DNA of 64,000 nucleotides from Heterodera schachtii (taxonomy: Eukaryota; Nematoda; Chromadorea; Rhabditida; Heteroderidae), in assembly GCA_023374025.1 (NCBI GenBank), contig SIJG01000032.1, forward strand, positions 1,070,441-1,134,440, read 5' to 3'. Within the stretch, counting starts at the first letter, position 1. The number at the start of each line of letters is the position of its first letter. Position numbers and translations under genes: made by a program. This document shows, piece by piece, positions 10,415 to 22,763 of the stretch. Under the pieces are notes generated by a model. That model was given only the letters and a program-made list of their open reading frames with translations, searched no databases and was not told the origin of the DNA.

Positions 10415-11014
10415 TTTGTCGCCACGGAATGTGCCATCGAAATGAACTTAAGCAGAGACGAATGGAACGAACGATGCTGATGCCAACAAAACATAAGCTA
10501 TGCCGATGAAACAATAATACGATGGATGATATAAAATAGATTACCTATATCTTCATAAACTGTTGTATCTATTCCATTGTATATTCCAATATATTGGTAG
10601 AAATATAAACTCACTCAGTAATTTGCTGACCAATTAATTTTGGATGGAAAAAATGCCAGCAGATAATTAGAAAAGGACTCTCATTCATCCTTGAATGACA
10701 AGGAAGTTACTTGAAATTGGGCTCTTTCAGTTGAAAAAACGAAAAAATCCTTGAATTCAAAGTGTCCTTGAAAATGAGTACTCGAAAAAAACAACAACAT
10801 TTTGAAACGATATGACCGTTGGATAAAGATAGGATTAGGTGACCCGTCGATTTTTTACCGTTCATGTTTCTCGTCATTACCTATGATATTTCCTTTTCAG
10901 TTTGGCAAGGACGGTCCTTGGAATTGGGCCCTCCCCCTTGAAAAACTGAAAATATCATTGAATTCAAATGTCCTTGAAAATGAGCACTCGAAAAAAAAAC
11001 ACATTCAAAATGCG
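10415..11014. other. spacer between copies 4 and 5
   Basis: 3' flank of copy 4, then the distal promoter of copy 5. The stretch 10800-11010 (ggataaagataggattaggt, then a direct repeat of ttgaaaa with aattcaaatgtccttgaaaatg) recurs in inverse orientation at about 49010-49200 upstream of the copy at 47.5-48.9 kb, and partly at 50745-50825 and 58985-59060. Confidence 0.6.
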
Positions 11015-11168
11015 TATATAAAGAGAACGCTTCGAACAAAATGCTCACATTCTTGCGTCATTCAATCAGTATTTCATCATTATTTTCTATTTGCCCATTG
11101 CGTTAAAGCATTGTTTCTATTTCTTCCTCTTTCATAGCAAACAAAAGTTATAACGTGGCGACATCATT

Positions 11169-12333
11169 ATGGAAAAAAAGATCGTTTACTTGAAGACGTT
11201 CCAAATTGTGCTCACTTTGACCATCATTTGGCAACTCATTTCGCTTCATCAATTCTGCGGCACTTTTGCTGACCCAAAAGTCAATTAATTGTATTTAAAT
11301 GTCACCCACAAATGATCCAATTAATTTATGTTTTCAGTCCTTCCTCTGTGACATCCGTGCGGGCAATTGTGAACGCTTTACGCTCATTGGAAAGGACTCA
11401 GAAACTGGCGAATTCGGCGATGCGTTCCACCATCACAAATGGCACAACCAATTCACTATGAACAACAGCGCCAATGCACCGCAACACCAATACTTTTACT
11501 TTTTGGTCGGGAAATTGCCACCTGCCGGACGCCATTGCATTCCGATCACGGTCAATTAGCAAAATAAGCTATCATTAGCATCAATTAAATTTGATTTGTT
11601 TTTTCAGATTACGCCTTTTGAATGGGTTGGCATGCTGGCCAGAAACCCCCTCAACAATGACATTTTGTTTTATTTTTCCAAATTATTTGCGTGCGCATTG
11701 GTGTCGCTTGGCTTGCTTGGCTATGGCATCATGGAAATACGGCGCTCTATGGAAGAATATGAAGTGAGTGATCGCATTGTGTGGCCAACAGCAAATTCAA
11801 CCGGACAAAATACTGCTCAAAATTGCATTTCAATCGAAATTCGGTGGATTTTTTGGATCAAACTGAGATTTTAGATTTTGTCATTTTTTTTTTCTGTGTC
11901 CGCGAGTTGTTAAAATATGTTTTTTGTTTATTATTTGCGTCTCTTATATGTAATTTGTTTTGTTTTCAAGATCGACATCCATTTGCATGCCTTCTCTTCT
12001 ATCATTGTTTGGTGTGGCTCAGTTGTGTACTCATTCAAATTGTTGTTCTATTGGTCGGACTTTTGGACTTGCGTCAACTTCCAAGCGGATCACACAAATG
12101 TGCCGTTGGTCACTTTGGTGGGTTTTTGTGCCGCTTTTGCACTTATGATTTTCTGCATTTTTCAAATCTTTTTGAAGGTGGTCAGCGTTGTCTTGGTGTG
12201 TTCGTCCATCTTCGAGATTATTCTTCACAAATTCGTGCTGAATGATGTCGACACGGAAAGTGCCAATGTGATGGTCATTGATCAGCAGCAGCAGCCGAAG
12301 AAGAAGAACGGAAGTGCCTGTGCCATCGAATGA
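11169..12333 (+). CDS. four-TM family protein, copy 5 (intact)
   Basis: Exons 11169-11279, 11338-11550, 11608-11763, 11971-12117 and 12178-12333 (260 residues). The loop subfamily begins S-F-L-C-D-I-R-A-G-N-C and has four cysteines in the first extracellular-type loop. Intron 4 (60 bp) has no stop in the coding frame, so its retention would insert 20 hydrophobic residues before the last membrane segment. The tail is V-D-T-E-S-A-N-V, a Gln run, K-K-K-N-G-S-A-C-A-I-E. TATA 11015; acceptor-like AG before the ATG at 11139; AATAAA at 12369. Confidence 0.82.
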
Positions 12334-12879
12334 ATTTAAGCAGAACGAGTAGAACAGATGCTAATGCCAATAAACAGATGAAACGATATGATTGATTGAT
12401 GTTTTATAAATCGGATTACACATATTTTTTGTTAAATTGTTGTTATTCCATTGCATTTCTGTTGTACCCATATGCATAAAAATTGGATTGGATGAACTGT
12501 GGATCGTACCATTATTGTTTCTCTTCTATCAGCTATTAATTAACGATTTTTCAAAATTTAATTACGGGGGTGCGTATAATCGAAGAAATACGGTACTATA
12601 TGCGATCAAAATTCAGTTCGATGTATGAAGAAAATAGAGGCAAATGTTTGGCTTTTATACATTTTCCTCCCACTCATTTTTCCTCCATTCGTTCGTTGAC
12701 ACACCGATTCAATGTTAGGGGGCCTATATAAAGGGAACGTTTCGAACAAAATGCTCTCATTCATTGCGTCTGTCAGTATTTTCATCATTATTTTCTATTT
12801 GCTCAATTGCATCAAAGCATTGTTTCTGTTTCTTCCTCTCATAGCAAACAAAAGTTATAACGTGACGACAGACATCATT

Positions 12880-14021
12880 ATGGAGAAGAAGATCGTCTAC
12901 TTGAAGCTGTTCCAAATTGTGCTCACTTTGACCATCATTTGGCAACTCATTTCACTTCATCAATTCTGTGGCACTTTTACCGACCCAAAAGTCAATTAAT
13001 TGCATTTAATTTCATTAATGATCCATAATTATTTGATTTTTCAGTCCTTCCTCTGTGACATCCGTGCGGGCAATTGTGAAAACTTTACGCTCATCGGAAA
13101 GGACTCAAAAACTGGCGAATTCGGCTCAATGTACAAAAAATTGCACAACCAATTCTTGATGAACAGCAACACCAATGCACCGCAATACCAATTCTTTGAC
13201 TTTTTGGTCGGGAAATTGCCACCCGTCGGACGCCATTGCATTCCGATCACGGTCAATCAGCTAAACCAATAAAATTGAATAAATTTGATTTGTTTTTTTC
13301 AGATTTCGCCTTTTGATTGGTTTTTTGAATGGATTGGCAAAGACCGAAACCCCCTCAACAATGGCACTTTGTTTCGTTTTTCAAAACTGTTTTTCGACGC
13401 ATTGTGCTCGCTTGCCTTGCTTGGCTATGGCATCAAGGAAATGCGGCGCTCTATGGAAGAATATAAAGTGAGCGAGCGCAATGCGTGGCCATACAGCAAA
13501 TTCAACCCCCGACAAAATTGCGTTGCTTTTAAGTCGAAATCCGATGGATTTTTTGGATCAAAAAATGAGATTTAAATTTTTGGTGATGTTTGAGTTTTTG
13601 TGTTCGAGAATGGTTAAAATATGTTTTTTGTTTATTATTTTTGTCGCTTAATTTGTTTTGTTTTCAAGGCCGTCGTCTATTGGTATGCCTTCACTTTTGT
13701 CTATGTCTGGGGTTACTCTGTTGTACACTCTTTCAAATTGCTGTTCCATTGGAACGAATTTTGGACTTGCGTCAACTTCCAACCGGATCAAACAAATGTG
13801 CCGTTTGTCACTTTGGTGAGTTTTTGGCATTTGATTTTGGGTTTTTTTAATTTTGAACTTTTAAGGTGGTCAGCGTTGTCTTGGTGTGTTCGTCCATCTT
13901 CGAGATTATTCTTCACAAATTCGTGCTGAATGATGTCGTCGACACGAAAAGTGCCATTGTGTTCATTGATCAGCAGCACCAGCAGAAGAAGAAGAACGGA
14001 AGTGCCTGTGCCATTGAGTGA
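12880..14021 (+). CDS. four-TM family protein, copy 6 (intact)
   Basis: Exons 12880-12990, 13045-13251, 13303-13467, 13669-13815 and 13866-14021 (261 residues). The loop has a shorter centre (G-S-M-Y-K-K-L-H). This is the only copy in which the leader ATG (12751) is in frame with the main start with no stop between, which would add 43 mostly hydrophobic residues. I keep 12880 because every other copy supports it and the extension would be out of frame elsewhere. TATA 12725; AATAAA at 14061. Confidence 0.82.
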
Positions 14022-15497
14022 TGAATTAAGCAGAGACGAGATAGAAACGATGATGGTGCCAATAAACAGATGAAACGATATGATTGATGATATATGAGAT
14101 AAATCGGATTACATATTTCTTAGTAAATTGTTGGATTTCATTGCATATTTATTTGTTGTACCAGTATGTATAAAAATTGGAATGGATGACCTGCTGTGGA
14201 TGGGTCAATGGCAACTCGTACAAAGGCAACTCGTACAAAAAAAAATTTCTAAGAATTTTCAAGTAAAACTTAGAATTTTTACCATCCAATGCCGGCAAAC
14301 TCGGATTTCCTCTCAATCAATTAACCACTAATTAGCCCTCGTTAAAATTTTTGAATCTAATTCAGGGCAAAATGATAGGTAAAATCCTAAAAATACTATC
14401 ATCCCCCACTTGCGACAGACAACAAAAGGTCCCTCTTTTTCTGCCCACCCAATGCGCACATCCGTTAAATGCCCTCGGGCAAAACTCGGATTTCCTCTCG
14501 ACCAATTAACCACTAATTATCCCCCGTTAAAAGTGCGCCGCGCACATTATTTTGCGTTCATCCCATTTCCCCACCACCACCAGCTAATGTTATCCATTCG
14601 AGACCGGATTTTTTGTTTTGTTATCTCACGAAAAGCCGAAAAAATATATAAATATTTCTTCGAGTAATTCTTCCAAATTTATAGCGATTCTTTATCATTT
14701 GATTTTTATAAAAAATTTAATTAATTTTTTTGGAAAATTTGTTTAATTTAATATTTAATAATTTTGACAATTCTTATTTTTTAATAATTAACAAAATATA
14801 AATTTAAAAATTGAACAAAAAATAAAATACACACATAAAAACAAATAAATTTCAATTTTTTGCCGATTTTAATTATTAAAAATAATTTTTTTTAATTGCA
14901 CTAATTTGTAAGAATATTTTAATGTGTACTCTCGAATATCTTGAATATTTTTCGCACTTTTTGTGCTAAATTTATTTTTGAAACACTAAATTTACCTCTG
15001 CCAACTTTTAATTTACATAAATTATTATTTGACGAATTAAATTTTTTCCGATCACTTCTGATCGCTGATCAGTCAAATAGTTCATGAGCCATTATATTCT
15101 TCAATTATTCCCAAATAAAAAGCCAAAAAATAACATTTTTTTCAGAGTAATTCTCCAACTTTAAAGTGCGTTTTTATCATTTCATTTTTATTAATTTTTT
15201 GTATTTTTTTGCAAAATTACAAAAATTTATTTAAAATTTATTTTTAATTATTTTGCCAATTTATATTTTTAATAATTGACAGAAAAAAATTTAAAAATTG
15301 AATTAAAAAAACACAATATAAAAACAGATAATTAAAAAATAATAATTAAAAATTTCAATTTTATCAATTTAATTCTTAAAAAATAATTCTTATATTTTAA
15401 TTACCCATCGAATATTAAAAAGTCAGATCACTTCTGATCGCTGATCAGTCAAATAATCGTCCATTAAACAATTATATTTTTCAATTATTCACCAAAA
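14022..15497. other. AT-rich spacer with tandem duplication upstream of AGMO
   Basis: Begins with the conserved array 3' flank (to about 14200). At 14300-14340 and 14485-14530 a 45-bp sequence (ctcggatttcctctc, then ttaaccactaatta) is repeated. From about 14650 a block of roughly 450 bp, ending in cacttctgatcgctgatcag then ttcaattattc, is repeated imperfectly at about 15120-15490, its second copy abutting the AGMO start codon. No gene seen. Confidence 0.6.
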
Positions 15498-18400
15498 ATG
15501 TTTTCTGCTGCTGCTTCATCCCCAATGCTTCTGCCCGCGGTGGTGAACAGTTCCATCACAATGCCGGCATGGCTATCGTACATTTTAACGGATCCGTCAA
15601 TGGAATTACTGTGCTCACGACTTAGTCTGACCAATCTTAGGCAGGAAAATTTGCCAATTTTGCCATAGAAAATTAATTATAAATTTAAATTGGCACAAAT
15701 TTTTGAAAATTTTCTCCCGAAAATGGATTAATTTTTTGAAAATAATTGGAGGGCTTTCTCTGCCCTGGGGAAATATTTGAAATTATTAAAAACTTTAAAA
15801 TGGCTAAAATTAATTGGAAAATGCTGACAAAATTGTTTTAAATATTTAAACGGCACAAATTTTTGAAAATTTCCTCCCGAAAATGGATTAATTTTTTGGT
15901 AAATAAATGGACGGCTTTCTCTGCCCTGGAGAAATATTTGAAATTAAAAAAATAATAATAAAATGGCGAAAATTAATTGGAAAATGCCGACAAAAAATTT
16001 TTGAAATTCTAAAAAAATTGGATTTAATCCAATTTGTTCCAGGCATGCACTTTATCTGATTTCACCATATGAAACTGCTTTCCACAAATTGGAGCAGGTG
16101 CCAAATTACAACATTCAGGTCCACTATTTTATATAAAATTTTTAAAATTTTAAAATTTTCGATATTTTCCCGCATTTTTTGGCATTTTGTAAAAAAAAAT
16201 TTTGATCAGGTCTGTGCTTGGTGGGCCTTGTTAATTGCCTTGGAATTTACGCTCCTTTCGTTGTCCGGCCATTCCGATCGATTTGCACTAAACGATTCAA
16301 TGTGTTCAGTGTTTGCTGGAATGCTTTCACAGTGTTTCAAGTAGTCGTTACTCCTGACTAATTAGGCTATTAACCTCTCAATTAGGGGGTTCCTCGAGAG
16401 TCTTTGGTCTCGAAAAACGAGAATTTTTTGATTTGCGTCTCGACTATCGGGGGATCAATGCTCAATCTCGACTTTTAAAACCAATTCTAGGTCTCGATTA
16501 TATGCCAAAAATTGGAGCAGTAGCTCAGTATTTAAAAATCTTGGCCCAGATTTTTGCCACTTTTTTCAGATTTGGTGGTCGTGCCGTGGCAATTTTTGGC
16601 TATGTTTGGGTTTGGGACAATTTTCGGTTAGTCGAACTTCCCTATGACTCGCCATGGACATGGATTCTCTGTTTTCTTACTCAAGTAAAAATAAATAAAT
16701 CATTTCAGATTTCTGTGTATAATCTGATTATCCTCCTTATTAGGATCTTGCCTATTATTTTGGCCACCGTGCCATCCATGGTAAGTTTTTGTCGAGGGGC
16801 CAGAGGGATTGTGCCAATCAAAAGGGTGGTTCCGAATTACGAAAATCGGGGCGACTTTTTGCACAAAGTTCTGGATTCCGCTGATTTTTTAAGCATCCGA
16901 AATTTCGTATTCGGGAATTTTTTTAGGCCTCGTGAATTCTATGTTCTGGAATTTTGAGTTGAGGGCCTCCAGAACCAAGTCTGGTGCCAAACAAAGAGGG
17001 AACGAAATTCCGGATTTTCGGCTTCCGATTTTTCGAAAATTTTACCATCGAAATTCCAAGAAATTTTGTGTGAATTTTTCGGCTTCCGATTTTTCGAAAT
17101 TTTGCGATCGGAATTTCGATTTGTGTGAATAAATTAAATTTTTACATTTTTAACTGGACAGAAATCGGCTTCTTTTGGGGTGTTCATACAATTCACCACT
17201 CCAGCGAGTATTTCAACTATTCCACTTCGTTTCGCCAAGCCGCTATTCAGGTGGAGTCCATTTGAAATTTTTAAAAATTCCTGAAATTTTTTAATTCGGA
17301 TTTAATAATATTGAAATATTTTTTTGCGCGGGGGGAATCACTTTTCCAAGGAGCAAATTAATCATTTTATTTTTATATTGGCAAAAACTAATTAAAAACT
17401 TCTTTTATTAGGATGCAGGACTGGCTGCTCATGACATTTTGCAGGTCGAAAACAGGGGAAAAAAATAAAAAAAAACATTTAAAATTGATTAATATTTTTA
17501 TTAAAATTCACAATTTTCAACTTTTTCTGGCTTTATCCCTCACCCTCAGGGCCTAATCACAAAATCTCGGCGTTTTCGGGTCCCAATCTTGGCTCGGGTT
17601 TTCAAGAAAAAGGAAATTCCGCTTCTGATTGAAGGCTGCTTGTCCCGAGGGCCCTGGATTTTTTGGTTCCAATTTTTCCCCAAAAATGCCGATGAATGAA
17701 AACCAAAATACAAAAACGAAACTTAAAAAGTGCCAAAAAGGGGGGATGAAACGAAAATGACACGAAATTCTTGCCAGTTAATTAATTAATTAATTAGTTA
17801 ATTGACTGCCAATTTTTCGCGCAGGCCTTCTTCATTCCGCCGCCCATCTTCCTGGTTCATCGCTATTTTTCGGAGATTTTCCAATTCTGGATGCACTCCT
17901 CACTGTTCAACACGTTCGGCCCATTTGGCATTCTGTTCAACACGCCTTCCCACCATCGAGTGCACCACGGCCGAAATGTGTGAAACATTTTTGAAATTTT
18001 AGCCACGAAATTATATTTTTTATTAAATTGAAAATGATAAATATTAATTAAAAAAAAAATTATTTACAAAAAAAATTTCAGAATTTGTAAGAATTGTGAT
18101 GTTCTTAAAGAAAGAAAAAAGAGTTCTCTTACAAATTAAGCATCAAATAATTTTTTTTCTTTTTCTTATTTTTCAAGAATTTACTGTAAAAAATCTTAAA
18201 ATAATTTGCCGCGCAAATTTCGCATTTTTAAATTTGAATCACCAATAGTCGATTTACATATTTCTTCATTATCTTTGCAGGCCTACTGTATTGACCGTAA
18301 CTATGGTGGTTGGTCAGCAAAATTTATTTATTTTTTTTTGCATAAATTATGCCGTTTTTCTCATCACCAAAAAAGGTGTGTTGATCATTTGGGATCGGAT

Positions 18401-20821
18401 GTTTGGCACATTTGAGGCCGAGCGTAAGGATGATCCACCGGTGTACGGGCTGATCCGGCCGGAACGGAGCTTCAACCAGCTGTGGCTTCAGGTCGTCCAA
18501 CTGCTGGGTTTTCAAATCGAAAAATAAGCATTTTGGTACTTAAATTCCAGTACAGTAGGGTGGGCATTTTGCAACTGTACTTAGATTCCATTTCCAATAC
18601 AAAATACCGTTTTGCACTGTACTTAGGTTCCATAACCTAAAGACGATCATTATGCGACTGTACTTAGATTTCAGTACAGGAGGGTGGTCGTTTTTTCAAG
18701 TGTACTTAATTTCCAGTACAGCAGGGTGGCACCATTTTGCCAAATTTTGATTCAATTTGCCACCATTTATGGAATCATTATTCATTGGCCATCCCAATAA
18801 ATGTTCAAAAAGTGATCAGACAAAATTTCTAATTGATTATCGGAAGTTACATCTCTCCGCAAAAGACATAAATTACCCAAAAAATTTTTTGAAATTTTAT
18901 GAAAATTTATAAAATTTAATTTTATGGCCCAATTTTTTCAGTTCCATGCCCTCAAGGAATTGTTGTGCGACAAATGGCGCATGAAGGACGAAAAGGGCCA
19001 AAGTGTGTTCCCCAAATGTACGGACAAATTGAAAGCATTGCTTTTCCCACCGGCATGGCTTCCGGGCGCAAAGGTAAGGGCACATTTCCGGACAAATTGA
19101 CACGTGTTTTGTCGTCCATTTGTCCGTTAAAATCAAAATCCAGAATAAGATTACGCCCCTGGGTACAAATGGATTCCGAGGCCCCAAAAAACTCCCGAAT
19201 TCAGGCAGTTGTAATTCCGACCCCTTAAAATGTCATAAATCGGAATTGCGTTCCAATGGGATGTCCCCACCCGTGGCGGTGCCGTGCCATTATTAATTAT
19301 GGCACTGAAAATTCGTATAATTTTTATTCCCCTGTCAGGTTCGCCTCTTTTTCCATTGGGCTTCATTGGATGATCACACATTTGCAGTGCCTCCGGTGAA
19401 ATTTTCTTCTTCCTCTGATTAAATACAATATTTTAATACAGTAAGACGAGACTTTTGAGTCTGAGACTCGAGAGCGAGACTTGGCACTTTTGATTCGAGA
19501 CCGTCATTTGGTAGCCCTCGAGACCAAAAAAAATCCGAGACCGAAAGTTCCCCCTCACTAAAGCCAAGTTTTTGTCCGGCTATTAGTGCCCATCGGGACC
19601 GAAATTTTCAGAGACTCGAGACCGAAACTTGACCCCGAGAATTGAGACCGAAAATTTCCAGAAACTCGAGACCGAAACTTGACCCTAAGACTATCAAAAA
19701 CCCGAGACTTTTTTCGAGTTGGGAGGCATTCTAATACCGAGACTCTCGGGCATCAGTACTGACTATGCCCCTTGGCAATATGTGTCTTGTTACTGATTTA
19801 AATGTCCTATAATGTACTCAGATTGAATTGCCTGTGCAAAGGTATGACCCGCCCATTGGCCCATGTTTGAAGGCTTATTGTCTTGGCCATTTGCTCATCC
19901 TTTTGTGCATGTTCATGCATTTTGAGCAGGACCGGAGCAAACTGGGCTATTTGAACTTCACGATGAAGCTGGCTTTCTTCATTTGCTCAAGTCAATTTTG
20001 TGGGGGGCCAATTAAATTTAAATTGGCCAAATTAATTTAAAAATTATTTAAAATATATTTACCTCCCCCCCATTTCAGTGCAAGCGTTTGGCGCATTTTT
20101 TGACAAAAAGTTGGTGAAAGAAATTTCCATGGACAGTAAAAAAGAAAAAAGAAAAGTGCCAAAACATTAATAAAATTAAAACGCCATTTCATCGGCTCCT
20201 CGGAAAATGCGTCACTAATTAATACAGTATTTCAAAAATACAGCATTCTATAGTAATAGAAAATGCCAAATTGTTTACGAATCTCGTTCTAAACTTGTCA
20301 TTTCAGCTTTTTGAAAGGTCAAGAATATTAATAAAAAGTTTTAAAAATTTATATCAAAATCATTAAAAAATGGTAGTCATACTGTAATTGTATTTTTGTA
20401 ATTTTTTCCCATTTTCAAATCGTTATGATATCATATCACATTTTTCAAGAAATTCTCATTTATTACGCATTTTCCTGTCATAAAAAAGAAATTATTCTTA
20501 AAATCAGGAATCTATTTTTTGGCATTTTAAAAATAATTATTGGCACATTTTTTTTACTGTCCATGGCTTATAATTACAGCAATTAAAAAAAAAACTAATT
20601 TTAGGCCATATGCCCCATTTTTGGAGACAATTCGTTGCCTTGGACTGATCGCTTATTATGCCACCCCAACAATTAAAGACATTTTTCGGCCAAGTCGCAT
20701 TTTTATAACCGTGCCATTCATCGCTTCAGCAATTGCATGGGCCGTTTTTGTGCTCCTCAAAACTTTTGTCTGTTTACGTTCGCTTAAATTTAAGGTGAAC
20801 AAAAATGGCTTCGCGATTTAA
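15498..20821 (+). CDS. AGMO: alkylglycerol monooxygenase (AGMO)
   Basis: Tetrahydrobiopterin-dependent, di-iron membrane enzyme that cleaves the ether bond of alkylglycerols; endoplasmic reticulum. Fifteen exons fit in phase: 15498-15610, 16043-16118, 16210-16340, 16570-16684, 16744-16780, 17162-17250, 17412-17444, 17825-17977, 18281-18308, 18376-18491, 18942-19073, 19339-19395, 19822-19990, 20079-20109 and 20605-20821 (about 498 residues; human AGMO 445). The fatty-acid-hydroxylase histidine boxes are all present: G-H-R-A-I-H, H-T-I-H-H-S-S and H-H-R-V-H-H-G-R-N. DNFRLVELPYDSPWTW and FFIPPPIF align with the human enzyme, as does the C-terminal membrane part (PYAPFLETIRCLG). Exon 1's donor (GTGCTC), exon 10's purine-rich acceptor and exon 12 are the least certain. 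Introns carry several repeats and a TIR element. No key residue is missing. Confidence 0.92.
15690..16010. repeat. two-copy 160-bp tandem repeat in AGMO intron 1
   Basis: ggcacaaatttttgaaaatt at 15692 and again at 15852 marks a direct repeat with a 160-bp period, sharing tcccgaaaatggattaattt and ggctttctctgccctgg. The copies are diverged by small indels. Confidence 0.8.
18532..18735. repeat. degenerate tandem repeat in AGMO intron 10
   Basis: About four units with the core ctgtacttagattccagtac, then agnagggtgg, period about 50-60 bp, with palindromic gtac-rich arms. Confidence 0.7.
19436..19775. mobile_element. gagactcgag-rich element in AGMO intron 12
   Basis: Bounded by acagtaagacgagac on the left and ctcgggcatcagtactgac on the right, and filled with gagactcgagaccgaaa repeats. 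Terminal and internal sequence resemble the clean hAT-like MITE at 26081-26226, and a decayed relative lies at 16375-16500. The ends are degraded and no target duplication is clear. Confidence 0.5.
20124..20570. mobile_element. short TIR element in AGMO intron 14
   Basis: ccatggacagtaaaaaa at about 20127 and its reverse complement ttttttactgtccatgg at about 20551-20568 enclose about 440 AT-rich bases; similarity continues inward (gtgccaa). No ORF. A non-autonomous inverted-repeat element is the simplest reading. Confidence 0.65.
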
Positions 20822-21350
20822 ATTTTCGCAAATTTTTGAAAAACGATTATTTTTCGAAAATTCAGAGGCCTCGGAATTCCGATTTATAACTGTGGATTTC
20901 AATGACTCTCTGTGCCACTTAAAATTTTCGAAAATTTTCAAGAGACGAGGGATTTTCCGAAAATTGAGAGGCCTCGGAATTCCGATTTTCGAATTTTCTG
21001 AACCCATGGAACCTCGAAAATTTAAAAGCCTCGGAATTTCCGATTTTAGAAAATTTATCAGAGGCCATGGATCCTCGAAAATCGAGAGAGAGGCCTCGGG
21101 ATTTCCAATTTTTGAAAACCATGGAACCTCGAAAATTTAAAAGCCTCGGAATTGGAATTTCTGGTTTTAGAAAATTTACAGAGAGAAAAACCATGTTTTT
21201 TTTTGAAAATGTAGAAGCGTTAGATAGAAAATTTAGAGAGGCAAATGGAACTCGAAAATTTTAGAGGCCTTGATTTCCAATTGCCAAAATTTGAAGACCC
21301 TGGAATTCCAATTTTCTAAAATTAAAAGCCTCGGATTCATTGGGTCAATC
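20822..21350. repeat. degenerate tandem repeat downstream of AGMO
   Basis: About ten units of 40-60 bp built around cctcgaaaatttaaaagcct and cggaattccgattttcgaaa. Related short motifs occur inside the MITEs at 8767 and 32806 and near 16920. Open frames here are repeat artefacts. Confidence 0.7.
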
Positions 21351-21739
21351 AGCTAACATAAAATTTTAAAATCACTAAATTTTCAAGAATATTCCCGGCA
21401 AATCTAAGGTCAGAAGGGTTCAAAAATGGTGCTGAAGGATGGTGAACAATTTGCTGAAAATCCGTCGGCATTTTTTTGTACAGTGAAAAACGGCGAAGGA
21501 TGGAAATAAACGAAATATAATTAATGGCATTTTTATATGTATTGTAAATAATTTAATATTATGAAAATGCAAATTAATTATAAAATCCGTCGAATCGTTT
21601 TGGCATCACCCAAAAAGTGCCACACAATTTTTCTTTGTCATCCAATTTTTAAATGTTTTTTTTTGGCATTATTTACATATATATATTTTTTTGTAATTTT
21701 TCAATAAATGAAATAAACTTAATTCAATATATGTAAAAC

Positions 21740-22755
21740 TAGGGTTCGAGCCCCGTGGGGCGGGGGTGGCTTTTCGCGGGGGCGGGGGTTGGCGGGGGTC
21801 ATAGTCGCGGGGGCGGGGACGGGGGCACGATAATTCGGCCCCCGCGGGGGCGGGGGCGGGGGTTTGCTTTGAATTAGCTCCAAAAAATCTCAAAAAACAA
21901 TTATTTTTTATGAATGATTTCTTTGGCTCCACATTCCTTTATTCGTTGATCGTCTTGATTCTATTTATTTTGACATAAATTGCACAGATTTTGACTAAAA
22001 ATAACCAAATTTAGGGATTTTTAGGTAATTTTTAAGAAAAAAAGGTTTTTTTTTTGGGCCGGCGTGTCGATAGGGGCGACCAAAAAATTAGATTTTTCAA
22101 TAAATTTTCGTTTTTTTAACTTTATTAAATTATTATGATTTACTCAAGGAAATTAAAACTCAGATTTTTAAAAATTTTCCGGCACATTTTTCCAAAAAAC
22201 TTGATGAATGTGCGAGGAAAGAGGTCCGGCGGTGCCGATAGGCGCCGCCGGGAAAATTTTAAGAATTTTTAAAGAACTTTGCCAAAATTTTCAGATTTTT
22301 CTCTTTTAGATGAAAATAAGGCATTACCCCCAAATCAGAACATTTCTTAGAAATAAAGAACATAAAGAAACCCTGTATTAATCAGAAAAAAAAAAAAAAA
22401 TCAAAAGAAAAACGTCAACCGGTGTCAAACTCATAACAAAAAGTATTGTTAATGTTGAAGCACTAACCACTAAACCACAAATATTTTGTAAATATATAAG
22501 CAAATTTACTTTATTTCATAAAAATTTGTAAAAGAAGGTTAAAAAATTCAAAATTGTATAAATTTTTTCCTCTAATTCCACGAATATGCCATTCTTAGGG
22601 GTGTATTTTTCACCCCCGCGCCCCCGCGGGGGTGAAGGTCACGGGGGCGGGGGTTGCGGGGGTCTGAGTCGCGGGGGCGGGGACGGGGGTTAGGCCAAAA
22701 AACCTGTCCCGCCCCCGGCGGGGGCGGGGGTGACGGGGGCGGGGCTCGAACCCTA
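21740..22755. mobile_element. 1-kb hAT-like non-autonomous element with G-rich ends
   Basis: Both ends carry a perfect 16-bp terminal inverted repeat beginning TAGGGTTCGAGCCCCG, flanked by an exact 8-bp target duplication TGTAAAAC (21732-21739 and 22756-22763), as expected of hAT transposition. About 110-150 bp at each end consist of ggggcggggg-type repeats in an otherwise AT-rich region. The interior (about 21880-22600) is AT-rich and has no transposase ORF; an F-L-N-H-like host gene is not present either. Confidence 0.85.
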
Positions 22756-22763
22756 TGTAAAAC

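Noticed and set aside
12319..12333. C-terminal C-A-I-E as a true CAAX prenylation signal
   Set aside because: Glu or Lys at the last position is not a usual substrate for farnesyl or geranylgeranyl transferases. Kept only as an observation of conservation.
20805..21264. ORFs downstream of AGMO
   Set aside because: Composed of degenerate tandem repeats, open on both strands, with no similarity.
21740..22755. Transposase gene inside the 1-kb element
   Set aside because: The interior has no long frame; the short frames at its ends come from the G-rich repeats.
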